Source: a bacterium (lineage in GTDB: Bacteria; Bacillota; Bacilli; Lactobacillales; Streptococcaceae). From it: 64,000 nt of DNA. Where the stretch lies: contig CAJNCG010000002.1 of the NCBI GenBank assembly GCA_905221205.1, forward strand, positions 186,001-250,000, in the 5' to 3' direction. A program made the position numbers and the translations under genes. Under the pieces are notes generated by a model that saw nothing but the letters and a program-made list of their open reading frames with translations, was not told the origin of the DNA and searched no databases. Of the stretch, positions 1 through 8,139 are shown piece after piece. The number at the start of each line of letters is the position of its first letter. Positions within the stretch are counted from its first letter, which is position 1.

Positions 1-14
1 TAAGGAGAACATAA

Positions 15-359
15 ATGGCAGAAATTACTTCAGCTAAAGCAATGGCTCGTACAGTACGTGTTTCACCTCGTAAATCACGTCTTGTTCTTGATAACATCCG
101 TGGTAAAAGCGTAGCCGATGCAATCGCAATCTTGACATTCACTCCAAACAAAGCTGCTGAAATCATCTTGAAAGTTTTGAACTCAGCTGTAGCTAACGCT
201 GAAAACAACTTTGGTTTGGATAAAGCTAACTTGGTGGTATCTGAAGCATTCGCAAACGAAGGACCAACTATGAAACGTTTCCGTCCACGTGCGAAAGGTT
301 CAGCTTCACCAATCAACAAACGTACAGCTCACATCACTGTAGCTGTTGCAGAAAAATAA
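15..359 (+). CDS. rplV: 50S ribosomal protein L22
   Basis: L22 binds 23S rRNA, and its extended hairpin lines the peptide exit tunnel. The protein is 114 aa, normal for the family. The conserved hairpin follows [10 protein letters not shown] near residues 84-95. The ATG at 15 has an AAGGAG at 2-7. The TAA at 1-3 is probably the stop codon of rpsS, so the window opens inside the S10 operon. rpsC follows after 12 bases. Confidence 0.98.
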   Translation: MAEITSAKAMARTVRVSPRKSRLVLDNIRGKSVADAIAILTFTPNKAAEIILKVLNSAVANAENNFGLDKANLVVSEAFANEGPTMKRFRPRAKGSASPINKRTAHITVAVAEK

Positions 360-371
360 GGAGGTAAAATC

Positions 372-1025
372 GTGGGTCAAAAAGTACATCCAATTGGTAT
401 GCGTGTCGGCATCATCCGTGATTGGGATGCCAAATGGTATGCTGAAAAAGAATACGCGGATTACCTTCATGAAGATCTTGCAATCCGTAAATTCGTTCAA
501 AAAGAACTTGCTGACGCTGCAGTTTCAACTATTGAAATCGAACGCGCAGTAAACAAAGTTAACGTTTCACTTCACACTGCTAAACCAGGTATGGTTATCG
601 GTAAAGGTGGTGCTAACGTTGATGCACTCCGTGCAAAACTTAACAAATTGACTGGAAAACAAGTACACATCAACATCATCGAAATCAAACAACCTGATTT
701 GGATGCTCACCTTGTAGGTGAAGGAATTGCTCGTCAATTGGAGCAACGTGTTGCTTTCCGTCGTGCACAAAAACAAGCAATCCAACGTGCAATGCGTGCT
801 GGAGCTAAAGGAATCAAAACTCAAGTATCAGGTCGTTTGAACGGTGCAGATATCGCCCGTGCTGAAGGATACTCTGAAGGAACTGTTCCACTTCACACAC
901 TTCGTGCAGATATCGATTACGCTTGGGAAGAAGCAGATACTACATACGGTAAACTTGGTGTTAAAGTATGGATCTACCGTGGTGAAGTTCTTCCAGCTCG
1001 CAAAAACACTAAAGGAGGTAAATAA
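372..1025 (+). CDS. rpsC: 30S ribosomal protein S3
   Basis: S3 sits at the mRNA entry channel of the 30S head and has helicase activity there. The 217-aa protein has a type II KH domain with the GKGG loop in VIGKGGANV near residue 73, followed by the S3 C-terminal domain. Translation starts at GTG (MGQKVHPIG), with AAGGAGGT overlapping the rplV stop codon. An ATG in another frame at 346 was not used. It is part of the S10 operon. Confidence 0.98.
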
Positions 1026-1028
1026 CCA

Positions 1029-1442
1029 ATGTTAGTACCTAAACGTGTTAAACACCGTCGTGAATTCCGTGGAAAAATGCGCGGTGAAGCAAAAGGTGGA
1101 AAAGAAGTAGCATTCGGTGAATACGGTCTTCAAGCTACAACTAGCCACTGGATCACTAACCGCCAAATCGAAGCTGCTCGTATCGCCATGACTCGTTACA
1201 TGAAACGTGGTGGTAAAGTTTGGATTAAAATCTTCCCACACAAATCATACACTGCTAAAGCTATCGGTGTGCGTATGGGATCTGGTAAAGGGGCACCTGA
1301 AGGTTGGGTAGCACCAGTTAAACGTGGTAAAGTGATGTTCGAAATCGCTGGTGTATCTGAAGAGATTGCACGCGAAGCGCTTCGTCTTGCTAGCCACAAA
1401 TTGCCAGTTAAATGTAAATTCGTAAAACGTGAAGCAGAATAA
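1029..1442 (+). CDS. rplP: 50S ribosomal protein L16
   Basis: L16 organises the A-site region of the large subunit near the peptidyl transferase centre. The 137-aa protein begins [10 protein letters not shown] and has the usual length and the conserved [12 protein letters not shown] loop. Its ATG is 3 bases after the rpsC stop, so its ribosome binding site (AAAGGAGGTAA) lies inside the end of rpsC. This implies translational coupling. Confidence 0.98.
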   Translation: MLVPKRVKHRREFRGKMRGEAKGGKEVAFGEYGLQATTSHWITNRQIEAARIAMTRYMKRGGKVWIKIFPHKSYTAKAIGVRMGSGKGAPEGWVAPVKRGKVMFEIAGVSEEIAREALRLASHKLPVKCKFVKREAE

Positions 1443-1451
1443 GGAGAAGGC

Positions 1452-1658
1452 ATGAAACTTAATGAAGTAAAAGAATTTGTTAAAGAACTTCGTGGTCTTT
1501 CTCAAGAAGAACTCGCGAAGCGCGAAAACGAATTGAAAAAAGAATTGTTTGAACTTCGTTTCCAAGCTGCTACTGGTCAATTGGAACAAACAGCTCGCTT
1601 GAAAGAAGTTAAAAAACAAATCGCTCGTATCAAAACAGTTCAATCTGAAGCGAAATAA
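1452..1658 (+). CDS. rpmC: 50S ribosomal protein L29
   Basis: L29 lies at the exit-tunnel rim, next to the docking site for trigger factor and SRP. The 68-aa protein is almost entirely helical, with two helices forming the family hairpin; residues ELFELRFQ and ARIKT are diagnostic. AAGGAGAAGG precedes the ATG. It is in the conserved order rplP-rpmC-rpsQ. Confidence 0.97.
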
Positions 1659-1682
1659 TAGACTAGGGAAGGAGAAATTTCA

Positions 1683-1943
1683 ATGGAACGCAATAATCGT
1701 AAAGTTCTTGTTGGACGTGTTGTATCTGACAAAATGGACAAGACAATCACAGTTGTAGTTGAAACAAAACGTAACCACCCAGTCTATGGTAAACGTATTA
1801 ACTACTCTAAAAAATACAAAGCTCATGATGAAAACAATGTTGCCAAAGAAGGCGATATCGTACGTATCATGGAAACTCGTCCGCTTTCAGCTACAAAACG
1901 TTTCCGTCTTGTAGAAGTTGTTGAAGAAGCGGTCATCATCTAA
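1683..1943 (+). CDS. rpsQ: 30S ribosomal protein S17
   Basis: S17 is an early-binding 30S protein with an OB fold that contacts 16S helices 7 and 11. The 86-aa protein carries the signature [11 protein letters not shown] followed by HPVYGKR. The ribosome binding site is GGAAGGAGA before the ATG at 1683. It closes the S10-operon gene order ahead of rplN. Confidence 0.97.
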
Positions 1944-1968
1944 TCAAACCTGAAAGGAGAAAACTGAA

Positions 1969-2337
1969 ATGATTCAAACAGAAACTCGTTTGAAAGTCGC
2001 AGACAACAGCGGTGCTCGCGAAATCTTGACTATCAAAGTTCTTGGTGGTTCAGGACGTAAATTTGCAAACATCGGTGATGTTATCGTGGCATCTGTAAAA
2101 CAAGCTACTCCTGGTGGTGCGGTTAAAAAAGGTGACGTTGTTAAAGCAGTTATCGTTCGTACTAAATCAGGTGCTCGTCGTGCTGATGGTTCATACATCA
2201 AATTTGACGAAAACGCAGCAGTTATCATCCGTGAAGATAAAACTCCTCGCGGAACACGTATCTTTGGCCCAGTTGCACGTGAATTGCGTGAAGGTGGCTT
2301 CATGAAGATCGTGTCACTTGCTCCAGAAGTACTTTAA
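1969..2337 (+). CDS. rplN: 50S ribosomal protein L14
   Basis: L14 forms an intersubunit bridge and is the docking site for the silencing factor RsfS. The 122-aa protein starts [16 protein letters not shown], the family hallmark, and ends at the usual position. GAAAGGAGAAAA lies before the ATG. In the classic layout this is the first gene of the spc segment. The gap before rplX holds two small hairpins. Confidence 0.98.
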   Translation: MIQTETRLKVADNSGAREILTIKVLGGSGRKFANIGDVIVASVKQATPGGAVKKGDVVKAVIVRTKSGARRADGSYIKFDENAAVIIREDKTPRGTRIFGPVARELREGGFMKIVSLAPEVL

Positions 2338-2357
2338 TTTTTAGAAACAAACTAGTC

Positions 2358-2389
2358 CCCTAGCTTCAAGCTAGGGTGCCCTTATGGGC
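2358..2389 (+). other. two tandem hairpins between rplN and rplX
   Basis: CCCTAGCT (2358-2365) pairs perfectly with AGCTAGGG (2369-2376). GCCC (2378-2381) pairs with GGGC (2386-2389) around a TTAT loop. No T-tract follows, so this is not an ordinary terminator. It may be an mRNA processing or stabilising element, or a protein-binding site inside the operon. The structure is visible; the function is inference. Confidence 0.5.
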
Positions 2390-2414
2390 GTAAGAAAAAT
2401 CAAGGAGAAACCTA

Positions 2415-2720
2415 ATGTTTGTAAAAAAAGGCGACAAAGTTCGCGTAATCGCTGGTAAAGATAAGGGAACAGAAGCTGTTGTCCTTACTGCCCTTCCAAA
2501 AGTAAACAAAGTTATCGTTGAAGGTGTTAACATCGTTAAGAAACACCAACGTCCAACTAACGAACTTCCTCAAGGTGGTATCATTGAGAAAGAAGCAGCT
2601 ATCCACGTATCAAACGTTCAAGTATTGGACAAAAATGGTGTAGCTGGTCGTGTTGGTTACAAATTTGTAGACGGTAAAAAAGTTCGCTACAACAAAAAAT
2701 CAGGCGAAGTGCTTGATTAA
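2415..2720 (+). CDS. rplX: 50S ribosomal protein L24
   Basis: L24 initiates 50S assembly and binds the 5' part of 23S rRNA. The 101-aa protein contains the KOW motif ([15 protein letters not shown] near residues 4-18) and the family region [19 protein letters not shown] precedes the ATG. It follows rplN after 77 bases, a stretch that contains two hairpins. Confidence 0.98.
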
Positions 2721-2743
2721 TCACGAAGGAAAGGAGAAGTATA

Positions 2744-3286
2744 ATGGCAAATCGTTTAAAAGAAAAATATCTTAATGAAGTAGTTCCTGCTTTGACAGAA
2801 CAATTCAACTACTCATCAGTGATGGCTGTGCCTAAAGTAGATAAGATCGTTTTGAACATGGGTGTTGGTGAAGCTGTATCAAACGCTAAAAGCCTTGAAA
2901 AAGCTGCTGAAGAATTGGCACTTATCTCAGGTCAAAAACCACTTATCACTAAAGCTAAAAAATCAATCGCCGGCTTCCGTCTTCGTGAAGGTGTTGCGAT
3001 CGGTGCAAAAGTTACCCTTCGTGGTGAACGTATGTACGAATTCTTGGATAAATTGGTTTCAGTTTCACTTCCACGTGTACGTGACTTCCACGGTGTTCCA
3101 ACAAAATCATTTGATGGACGCGGAAACTACACACTTGGTGTGAAAGAACAATTGATTTTCCCAGAAATCAACTTCGATGACGTTGACAAAACTCGTGGTC
3201 TTGACATCGTTATCGTAACAACTGCTAACACTGACGAAGAGTCACGTGCATTGCTTACAGGCCTTGGAATGCCTTTTGCAAAATAA
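2744..3286 (+). CDS. rplE: 50S ribosomal protein L5
   Basis: L5 binds 5S rRNA and contacts P-site tRNA in the central protuberance. The 180-aa protein starts MANRLKEKY and carries the signature VLNMGVGEA, with the later [13 protein letters not shown] segment (here DGRGNYTLG). The length is exactly typical. The start has GGAAAGGAGAAGT upstream. It is followed by the zinc-type rpsN. Confidence 0.98.
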   Translation: MANRLKEKYLNEVVPALTEQFNYSSVMAVPKVDKIVLNMGVGEAVSNAKSLEKAAEELALISGQKPLITKAKKSIAGFRLREGVAIGAKVTLRGERMYEFLDKLVSVSLPRVRDFHGVPTKSFDGRGNYTLGVKEQLIFPEINFDDVDKTRGLDIVIVTTANTDEESRALLTGLGMPFAK

Positions 3287-3303
3287 TATAGGAGGTAAAT
3301 CTA

Positions 3304-3489
3304 ATGGCTAAAAAATCAATGATTGCTAAGAACAAACGTCCAGCGAAGTTCTCTACTCAAGCTTATACTCGTTGTGAAAAATGTGGTCGTCCACATTCAG
3401 TTTACCGCAAATTTAAACTTTGCCGTGTTTGCTTCCGTGAATTAGCTTACAAAGGACAAATCCCTGGTGTAACAAAAGCATCTTGGTAA
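3304..3489 (+). CDS. rpsN: 30S ribosomal protein S14, zinc-binding short form
   Basis: S14 is a late assembly protein of the 30S head. This is the 61-aa zinc form (type Z): cysteines at 24, 27, 40 and 43 make two CxxC pairs (CEKC and CRVC). The spc operon position is normal for the zinc-dependent copy in Firmicutes; a zinc-free paralogue would be elsewhere. TAGGAGGT lies upstream. A 210-base structured spacer follows. Confidence 0.97.
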
Positions 3490-3493
3490 TATC

Positions 3494-3618
3494 ATGATAC
3501 AAAGAGCGCAACCACAGCAAAAATAGGAAATTTGGTGAAGGAGCGATGCTCCAAAACAAATTTATCTTTTTTACATAGGTTGTAGCTCGTGTTCAAATAA
3601 GAGTTATCTCATTTGAAT
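3494..3618 (+). ncRNA. structured RNA element, copy 1 (rpsN-rpsH spacer)
   Basis: The spacer folds as a long arm closed by GAGCGCAACC (3504-3513) with GGTTGTAGCTC (3578-3588). Inside are AAATTTG/CAAATTT (3528-3534/3557-3563) and an apical GGAGC/GCTCC (3540-3544/3548-3552). A second hairpin, TTCAAAT/ATTTGAA (3592-3598/3611-3617), follows. A second copy with compensatory changes lies after rpsH. The shared framework includes GATACAAAG and a purine-rich TAGGAA internal loop. It may belong to a known streptococcal motif such as the Rfam asd RNA; I cannot confirm this. The rest of the spacer, 3619-3699, has a small GCAAGT/ACTTGC hairpin and the rpsH ribosome binding site. Confidence 0.65.
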
Positions 3619-3699
3619 GTGTCAATACTATCTGAGCCCAGCTCAATCATTAACTAGCAAGTGCAACTTGCAAACTACTAGTAAGAGGAGAAAAACAAA

Positions 3700-4098
3700 A
3701 TGGTTATGACTGACCCAATCGCAGACTTTCTAACTCGTATTCGTAACGCTAACCAAGCGAAACACGAAGTACTTGAAGTACCTGCATCAAACATCAAAAA
3801 AGGGATTGCTGAAATCCTTAAACGCGAAGGTTTTGTAAAAAACGTTGAAATCATCGAAGATGACAAACAAGGCATCATCCGTGTATTCCTTAAATACGGA
3901 CCAAACGGTGAAAAAGTTATCACTAACTTGAAACGTGTTTCTAAACCAGGACTTCGTGTCTACAAAAAACGTGAAGACCTTCCAAAAGTTCTTAACGGAC
4001 TTGGAATTGCTATCCTTTCAACTTCTGAAGGTTTGCTAACTGATAAAGAAGCACGCCAAAAGAATGTTGGTGGAGAAGTTATCGCTTACGTTTGGTAA
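3700..4098 (+). CDS. rpsH: 30S ribosomal protein S8
   Basis: S8 binds helix 21 of 16S rRNA and in E. coli represses the spc operon. The 132-aa protein begins [17 protein letters not shown], the family signature, and ends [14 protein letters not shown]...GEVIAYVW, which is also typical. TAAGAGGAGA precedes the ATG. It is flanked on both sides by copies of the same structured RNA element, which isolates it within the operon. Confidence 0.98.
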   Translation: MVMTDPIADFLTRIRNANQAKHEVLEVPASNIKKGIAEILKREGFVKNVEIIEDDKQGIIRVFLKYGPNGEKVITNLKRVSKPGLRVYKKREDLPKVLNGLGIAILSTSEGLLTDKEARQKNVGGEVIAYVW

Positions 4099-4102
4099 AA
4101 TC

Positions 4103-4222
4103 AAGATACAAAGCTCGTAAAGAACAAAGCAAAATTAGGAAGTTGGAGAAGTTTGTTTACAAACAAGCCAACTTATCTATTTTGCACAGTTCTTAGAGCG
4201 TGTTCAATTTAGCTATTGAACT
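4103..4222 (+). ncRNA. structured RNA element, copy 2 (rpsH-rplF spacer)
   Basis: This has the same architecture as the element before rpsH but a different sequence. The closing stem is GCTCGTAAAGAAC (4113-4125) with GTTCTTAGAGC (4189-4199). The middle stem pairs GCAAAAT and AGTTGG (4129-4135, 4141-4146) with CCAACT and ATTTTGC (4168-4173, 4179-4185). The apical hairpin is GTTTG/CAAAC (4151-4155/4160-4164). The second hairpin is GTTCAAT/ATTGAAC (4202-4208/4215-4221). Stems change on both sides while the loops TAGGAA and GATACAAAG persist. Bases 4223-4290 add a GGCC/GGCC hairpin and the rplF ribosome binding site. Confidence 0.65.
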
Positions 4223-4290
4223 CAATAAGTATCTTTAACCCCGTGAAAACTGGCCGTTCTGGCCTGACAATTTAACAGGAGAAAATAAAC

Positions 4291-4827
4291 ATGTCACGTA
4301 TTGGTAATAAAGTTATCGTGTTGCCTGCTGGTGTTGAAATCACTAACAATGACAACGTTGTAACTGTAAAAGGACCTAAAGGAGAACTTACTCGTGAGTT
4401 CTCAAAAGATATTGAAATCCGTGTGGAAGGTACTGAAGTAACTCTTCACCGTCCAAACGATTCAAAAGAAATGAAAACTATCCACGGAACTACTCGTGCC
4501 CTTTTGAACAACATGGTTGTTGGTGTATCAGAAGGATTCAAGAAAGAACTTGAAATGCGCGGGGTTGGTTACCGTGCACAACTTCAAGGATCTAAACTTG
4601 TTTTGGCTGTTGGTAAATCTCATCCAGACGAAGTTGAAGCTCCAGAAGGAATTACTTTTGAACTTCCAAACCCAACAACAATCGTTGTTAACGGAATTTC
4701 AAAAGAAGTAGTTGGTCAAACAGCTGCTTACGTACGTAGCCTTCGTTCACCAGAACCATATAAAGGTAAAGGTATCCGTTACGTTGGTGAATTCGTTCGC
4801 CGTAAAGAAGGTAAAACAGGTAAATAA
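4291..4827 (+). CDS. rplF: 50S ribosomal protein L6
   Basis: L6 sits near the factor-binding site of the large subunit. The 178-aa protein has the two L6 repeats and the C-terminal signature [14 protein letters not shown]. It starts MSRIGNKVI with ACAGGAGAAAA upstream. A GTGGTTGA/TCAACCAC hairpin with a 3-base loop lies just downstream at 4834-4852, between rplF and rplR. Confidence 0.98.
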   Translation: MSRIGNKVIVLPAGVEITNNDNVVTVKGPKGELTREFSKDIEIRVEGTEVTLHRPNDSKEMKTIHGTTRALLNNMVVGVSEGFKKELEMRGVGYRAQLQGSKLVLAVGKSHPDEVEAPEGITFELPNPTTIVVNGISKEVVGQTAAYVRSLRSPEPYKGKGIRYVGEFVRRKEGKTGK

Positions 4828-4910
4828 TGTTGAGTGGTTGATCATCAACCACCAACCTATTTTCCAACTTTGTGCATAGCACACGATTTAAAACTAAAGA
4901 GGTGAAAACT

Positions 4911-5267
4911 GTGATTTCAAAACCAGATAAAAACAAACTCCGCCAAAAACGCCACCGTCGCGTTCGCGGAAAACTCTCTGGAACTGCTGATCGCCCACGT
5001 TTGAACGTATTCCGTTCTAATACAGGCATCTACGCTCAAGTGATTGATGACGTAGCGGGTGTAACGCTCGCAAGTGCTTCAACTCTTGACAAAGAAGTTT
5101 CAAAAGGAACTAAAACTGAACAAGCCGTTGCTGTCGGTAAACTCGTTGCAGAACGTGCAAACGCTAAAGGTATTTCAGAAGTGGTGTTCGACCGCGGTGG
5201 ATATCTATATCACGGACGTGTGAAAGCTTTGGCTGATGCAGCTCGTGAAAACGGATTGAAATTCTAA
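4911..5267 (+). CDS. rplR: 50S ribosomal protein L18
   Basis: L18 binds 5S rRNA together with L5. I use the GTG at 4911 ([15 protein letters not shown]), giving 118 aa, the family length, with AAAGAGGTG 5-13 bases upstream. An in-frame ATG at 4872 would add 13 residues not found in the family and has no ribosome binding site. The C-terminus [13 protein letters not shown] is typical. Confidence 0.97.
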
Positions 5268-5284
5268 TAGGAGGACACTAGAAA

Positions 5285-5779
5285 ATGGCATTTAAAGACA
5301 ATGCAGTTGAATTAGAAGAACGCGTAGTTGCTGTCAACCGTGTTACAAAAGTTGTTAAAGGTGGACGTCGTCTTCGTTTCGCAGCTCTTGTTGTTGTTGG
5401 TGACCACAACGGTCGCGTAGGATTTGGTACTGGTAAAGCTCAAGAAGTTCCAGAAGCAATCCGTAAAGCAGTAGACGATGCTAAGAAAAACTTGATCGAA
5501 GTTCCTATGGTTGGAACAACAATCCCACACGAAGTTCTTTCAGAATTCGGTGGAGCTAAAGTATTGTTGAAACCTGCTGTAGAAGGTTCTGGAGTTGCCG
5601 CTGGTGGTGCAGTTCGTGCCGTTGTGGAATTGGCAGGTGTGGCAGATATTACATCTAAATCACTTGGTTCTAACACTCCAATCAACATCGTTCGTGCAAC
5701 TGTTGAAGGTTTGAAACAATTGAAACGCGCTGAAGAAGTTGCTGCCCTTCGTGGTATTTCAGTTTCTGATTTGGCATAA
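5285..5779 (+). CDS. rpsE: 30S ribosomal protein S5
   Basis: S5 contributes to decoding fidelity and mRNA helicase activity at the 30S entry pore. The 164-aa protein has an N-terminal dsRBD-like domain with the loop [10 protein letters not shown] near residues 23-32, where spectinomycin-resistance changes occur in other bacteria; no unusual residue is obvious here. A C-terminal S5 fold follows. TAGGAGGACA precedes the ATG. Confidence 0.98.
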   Translation: MAFKDNAVELEERVVAVNRVTKVVKGGRRLRFAALVVVGDHNGRVGFGTGKAQEVPEAIRKAVDDAKKNLIEVPMVGTTIPHEVLSEFGGAKVLLKPAVEGSGVAAGGAVRAVVELAGVADITSKSLGSNTPINIVRATVEGLKQLKRAEEVAALRGISVSDLA

Positions 5780-5792
5780 GAAAGGGGATAAA

Positions 5793-5975
5793 ATGGCTCA
5801 AATTAAAATTACTTTGACTAAGTCTCCAATCGGACGCATTCCATCACAACGTAAAACTGTTGTAGCACTTGGACTTGGCAAATTGAACAGCTCTGTTATT
5901 AAAGAAGACAACGCTGCTATCCGTGGTATGATCACAGCAGTATCTCACTTGGTAACAGTTGAAGAAGTAAACTAA
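5793..5975 (+). CDS. rpmD: 50S ribosomal protein L30
   Basis: L30 is a small, non-universal large-subunit protein. The ATG at 5793 (MAQIKITL) gives 60 aa, the standard length, with AAAGGGGA upstream. A longer reading from 5739 lies inside rpsE and is not plausible. The motif [13 protein letters not shown] is diagnostic. The gap to rplO contains hairpins. Confidence 0.97.
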   Translation: MAQIKITLTKSPIGRIPSQRKTVVALGLGKLNSSVIKEDNAAIRGMITAVSHLVTVEEVN

Positions 5976-5980
5976 TGAAT

Positions 5981-6014
5981 TTTTAGGGGATGTGCAGTAT
6001 AGCATCCCCTAAAA
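5981..6014 (+). other. 12-bp hairpin between rpmD and rplO
   Basis: TTTTAGGGGATG (5981-5992) pairs perfectly with CATCCCCTAAAA (6003-6014). There is no T-tract after it, so full termination is unlikely; transcription must continue to secY. A further GGGAGA/TCTCCC pairing lies around 6060-6080. It is probably an intra-operon stability or processing element (inference). Confidence 0.5.
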
Positions 6015-6119
6015 CTAGATATAGTCATCTATGATGACGTCGTATAGGCGAGTTGATGGGGGAGACAACCTTTTCTCCCTTATCGGCGCTAGCATTTTAC
6101 AAAAGAGGAGAAAATAAAA

Positions 6120-6560
6120 ATGAAACTTCATGAATTGAAACCTGCAGAAGGTTCTCGTAAAGTACGTAACCGCGTTGGTCGTGGTACTTCATCAGGTAAC
6201 GGTAAAACATCTGGTCGTGGTCAAAAAGGTCAAAAAGCTCGTAGCGGTGGCGGGGTTCGCCTTGGTTTTGAAGGTGGACAAACTCCATTGTTCCGTCGTC
6301 TTCCAAAACGTGGATTCACTAACATCAACGCTAAAGAGTACGCAATTGTGAACCTTGACCAATTGAACGTCTTTGAAGATGGTGCTGAAGTAACTCCAGT
6401 TGTTCTTATCGAAGCAGGAATTGTTAAAGCTGAAAAATCAGGCGTTAAAATTCTTGGTAACGGTGAGTTGACTAAGAAATTGACTGTGAAAGCAGCTAAA
6501 TTCTCTAAATCAGCTGAAGAAGCTATCACTGCTAAAGGTGGTTCAGTAGAAGTCATCTAA
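6120..6560 (+). CDS. rplO: 50S ribosomal protein L15
   Basis: L15 is an assembly protein deep in the 50S subunit. The 146-aa protein has the glycine/arginine-rich N-terminal extension ([20 protein letters not shown]) and the signature ending GG(S)VEVI. AAGAGGAGAAA precedes the ATG. It stands directly before secY, the conserved order in bacteria. Confidence 0.98.
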   Translation: MKLHELKPAEGSRKVRNRVGRGTSSGNGKTSGRGQKGQKARSGGGVRLGFEGGQTPLFRRLPKRGFTNINAKEYAIVNLDQLNVFEDGAEVTPVVLIEAGIVKAEKSGVKILGNGELTKKLTVKAAKFSKSAEEAITAKGGSVEVI

Positions 6561-6572
6561 GAGAGGTGACCT

Positions 6573-7883
6573 ATGTTTTTTAAATTATTAAGAGAAGCTC
6601 TTAAAGTCAAGCAGGTTCGATCAAAAATTTTGTTTACAATTTTTATCGTGTTGGTCTTTCGTATCGGGACTAGTATTACAGTTCCTGGTGTGAATGCCAA
6701 TAGCTTGAATGCTTTAAGTGGATTATCCTTCTTAAACATGTTGAGCTTGGTGTCAGGGAATGCCATGAAAAACTTCTCAGTTTTTGCACTTGGTGTTAGT
6801 CCCTACATTACAGCCTCTATCGTTGTCCAACTCTTGCAAATGGATATTTTACCCAAGTTTGTAGAGTGGGGGAAACAAGGGGAAGTAGGTCGAAGAAAAT
6901 TGAATCAAGCTACTCGTTATATTGCTCTTGGTCTAGCCTTTGTGCAATCTATCGGGATTACAGCTGGTTTTAATACTTTGGCTGGAGCTCAATTGTTGAA
7001 AACGGCTCTTACTCCACAAGTCTTTATCATGATTGGTATCATCTTAACAGCTGGTAGTATGATTGTGACGTGGTTGGGAGAGCAAATTACAGATAAGGGA
7101 TACGGAAATGGTGTTTCTATGATTATCTTTGCCGGGATTGTTGCTTCAATTCCAGAGATGATTCAGGGAATCTATGTAGACTACTTTGTTAACGTTCCAA
7201 GTAGCCGTATCAACTCATCTATCATTTTCGTAATCATCTTGATTATTGCTGTATTGTTGATCATTTACTTTACAACTTATGTTCAACAAGCAGAATATAA
7301 AATTCCAATCCAATATACGAAGGTTGCACAAGGTGCTCCATCTAGCTCTTACCTTCCATTGAAGGTAAACCCTGCTGGAGTTATCCCTGTTATCTTTGCC
7401 AGTTCCATTACTGCAGCGCCTGCGGCTATTCTTCAGTTTTTGAGCGCTACAGGTCATGATTGGGCTTGGGTAAGAACTGCACAAGAAATGCTGGCAACAA
7501 CTTCACCAACTGGTATTGCCATGTATGCTTTGTTGATTATTCTCTTTACATTCTTCTACACGTTTGTACAGATTAATCCTGAAAAAGCGGCAGAGAACCT
7601 ACAAAAGAGCGGTGCCTATATCCACGGAGTTCGTCCTGGTAAAGGTACAGAAGAATATATGTCTAAACTTCTTCGTCGTCTTGCAACTGTTGGTTCTCTC
7701 TTCCTTGGTGTGATTTCTATTTTACCGATTGTAGCAAAAGATTTCTTTGGACTTTCAGAAGCAGTTGCTTTTGGAGGAACCAGTCTTTTGATCATTATCT
7801 CTACAGGTATTGAAGGAATCAAACAATTGGAAGGTTACCTATTGAAACGTAAGTATGTTGGTTTCATGGATAGAACAGAATAA
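6573..7883 (+). CDS. secY: preprotein translocase channel subunit SecY
   Basis: SecY is the pore of the Sec translocon and works with SecE, SecG and SecA. The 436-aa protein shows about ten hydrophobic segments. SecY signatures GVSPYITASIVVQLL near residue 74 and the cytosolic loop containing GKGTEEYMSKLLRR near residue 352 are present. It is the housekeeping copy because it lies in the spc operon 12 bases after rplO. A BOX element follows the stop codon. Confidence 0.98.
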   Translation: MFFKLLREALKVKQVRSKILFTIFIVLVFRIGTSITVPGVNANSLNALSGLSFLNMLSLVSGNAMKNFSVFALGVSPYITASIVVQLLQMDILPKFVEWGKQGEVGRRKLNQATRYIALGLAFVQSIGITAGFNTLAGAQLLKTALTPQVFIMIGIILTAGSMIVTWLGEQITDKGYGNGVSMIIFAGIVASIPEMIQGIYVDYFVNVPSSRINSSIIFVIILIIAVLLIIYFTTYVQQAEYKIPIQYTKVAQGAPSSSYLPLKVNPAGVIPVIFASSITAAPAAILQFLSATGHDWAWVRTAQEMLATTSPTGIAMYALLIILFTFFYTFVQINPEKAAENLQKSGAYIHGVRPGKGTEEYMSKLLRRLATVGSLFLGVISILPIVAKDFFGLSEAVAFGGTSLLIIISTGIEGIKQLEGYLLKRKYVGFMDRTE

Positions 7884-7895
7884 AAGTATTTACTG

Positions 7896-8000
7896 ATACT
7901 CTTCGAAAATCAAATTCAAACCACGTTAGCTTCACCTTGCCTTACTCAAGTACAGCCTGCGGCTAGCTTCCTAGTTTGCTCTTTGATTTTCATTGAGTAT
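7896..8000 (-). repeat. BOX element (boxA-boxC type) in secY-adk gap
   Basis: Read on the minus strand it begins ATACTCAATGAAAATCAAAG and contains GCTAGCCGCAGGCTG, then ACGTGGTTTGAATTTG, and ends CGAAGAGTAT. These are the boxA and boxC ends of streptococcal BOX repeats with little or no boxB. The terminal ATACTC/GAGTAT parts are inverted. It sits in the loop of a 13-bp inverted repeat, AGTATTTACTGAT (7885-7897) and ATCAGTAAATACT (8003-8015). Confidence 0.9.
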
Positions 8001-8017
8001 GAATCAGTAAATACTGA

Positions 8018-8131
8018 GGGAGTGGAGGTTTAAACTCTGACATTTGTAAGAGTTTGGTCTCCCCTCTTCTATTTTGTTTTTAAATAGGGGTGAAAAGACT
8101 TTTTGCTTCTATTTAAAAATAAAATAAGGAG
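8018..8131 (+). promoter_or_regulatory. structured adk leader that pairs with the ribosome binding site
   Basis: Hairpin 1: GGGAG (8018-8022) with CTCCC (8059-8063), enclosing AAACTCT (8032-8038) with AGAGTTT (8049-8055). Hairpin 2: ATTTTGTTTTTAAATAG (8071-8087) with CTATTTAAAAATAAAAT (8109-8125), 17 pairs with one G-U. Beyond a bulged C the stem continues, so CTCTT (8064-8068) pairs with the AAGGAG Shine-Dalgarno (8126-8131) of adk. Translation of adk should be low while this stem is closed. The pairing is read from sequence; its regulatory role is inference. Confidence 0.55.
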
Positions 8132-8139
8132 ATCAAATC

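Noticed and set aside
4872-4910. Upstream ATG as start of rplR
   Set aside because: It would add 13 residues absent from L18 proteins; the GTG at 4911 has the spaced ribosome binding site and gives the family length.
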